This document shows, in pieces, positions 63,893 to 64,000 of a stretch of 64,000 nt of DNA (positions are counted from its first letter, which is position 1; each line of letters opens with the position of its first letter). The stretch is from contig NZ_BCWX01000001.1 in the NCBI RefSeq assembly GCF_001894805.1, forward strand, positions 1,364,001 through 1,428,000, written 5' to 3'. A program made the translations under genes and the position numbers. Source of the DNA: Rhodococcus globerulus NBRC 14531. Its GTDB lineage: Bacteria > Actinomycetota > Actinomycetes > Mycobacteriales > Mycobacteriaceae. A model generated the notes under the pieces. That model did no database searches, was not told the DNA's origin, and was given only the letters and a program-made list of their open reading frames with translations.

Positions 63893-64000
63893 TTATGCTG
63901 CCCAGCCATCGAGGAGCACACTGACTGCGTGGTCCAGGTGCAGGGGGTCTCCGCCCCAGTTCGGAATGATCGCATTGTCCGGGATGTCGCCGCGCAGGAG
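63893..64000 (-). CDS. C-terminal end of an unidentified protein (cut by window edge)
   Basis: On the minus strand the frame is open from the window end to TAA at 63893-63895. It gives 35 residues ending W-G-G-D-P-L-H-L-D-H-A-V-S-V-L-L-D-G-W-A-A. Codon third positions are GC-rich as in neighbouring genes, so it looks coding. I do not recognise the family. Confidence 0.45.
   Translation of the reverse strand, partial: LLRGDIPDNAIIPNWGGDPLHLDHAVSVLLDGWAA

Overview
The window is a high-GC actinobacterial chromosome segment, most likely from Rhodococcus (R. erythropolis-like) or a close mycolata relative. This rests on gene content and order as I remember them from Mycobacterium tuberculosis, since no search was run. 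Recognisable blocks are Rv3210c-Rv3192-like (ferritin-like, DUF3107, TetR, DUF3152, MoeZ, TIGR02569-like, LipV, MGMT-like, AdnAB, K+ channel, NudC, mycoredoxin, UvrD2, WhiB7, ABC1 kinase, ThiF-like, DUF2342, PDZ/Lon protease, UPF0182), Rv3137-Rv3140-like (HisN, FadE23/FadE24) and Rv3105c-Rv3100c-like (PrfB, MscS, FtsE, FtsX, SmpB). GTG starts, coupled 4-nt overlaps and extensive long antisense shadow frames fit a GC-rich actinobacterium. I see no insertion sequence, prophage, integrase or CRISPR array.

Layout. 1-5.2 kb: housekeeping genes including moeZ (sulfur transfer). 5.2-13.6 kb: a GntR/MFS pair, then a nitrite assimilation block, narK-nirB-nirD followed by a HemD-winged-helix fusion and a CbiX-type chelatase. 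The last two plausibly supply siroheme to NirB. 13.7-16.5 kb, minus strand: lipV-like hydrolase, an alkyltransferase-like protein and a MobA-MoeA fusion for molybdenum cofactor. 16.6-23.3 kb: the AdnA/AdnB helicase-nuclease. 23.3-28.3 kb: DoxX, K+ channel, NudC, mycoredoxin and UvrD2. 28.3-28.9 kb: whiB7 with a long attenuator leader containing a 37-codon upstream ORF. 28.9-37.6 kb: ABC1 kinase, an orphan ThiF/TOMM-like protein, DUF2342, PDZ/Lon protease, PPA1309-like protein and UPF0182. 37.6-38.8 kb: an Rpf-type muralytic enzyme with a structured leader, and initiator tRNA-Met.

38.8-46.0 kb is the most accessory-looking region. It has a GntR regulator, an ABC importer of the NitT/TauT type split over two divergent transcripts, two different isopenicillin-N-synthase-like Fe(II) oxygenases and a TRZ/ATZ-type amidohydrolase. 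I read it as an uptake and breakdown module for an unidentified nitrogenous (possibly heterocyclic) compound. It is followed by an acyl-CoA ligase and the fadE23/fadE24 pair (46.0-50.4 kb), a two-component system, a Tat-type multicopper oxidase, HisN-like phosphatase and beta-carbonic anhydrase (50.5-55.3 kb).

55.4-63.8 kb: prfB, mscS, a Pro/Thr/Ser-rich membrane protein, ftsEX, smpB, a cupin regulator divergent from a flavoprotein, a DUF2867-type reductase and ssrA (tmRNA). SmpB and tmRNA, the two halves of trans-translation, lie 3.2 kb apart. The window ends inside an unidentified minus-strand gene.
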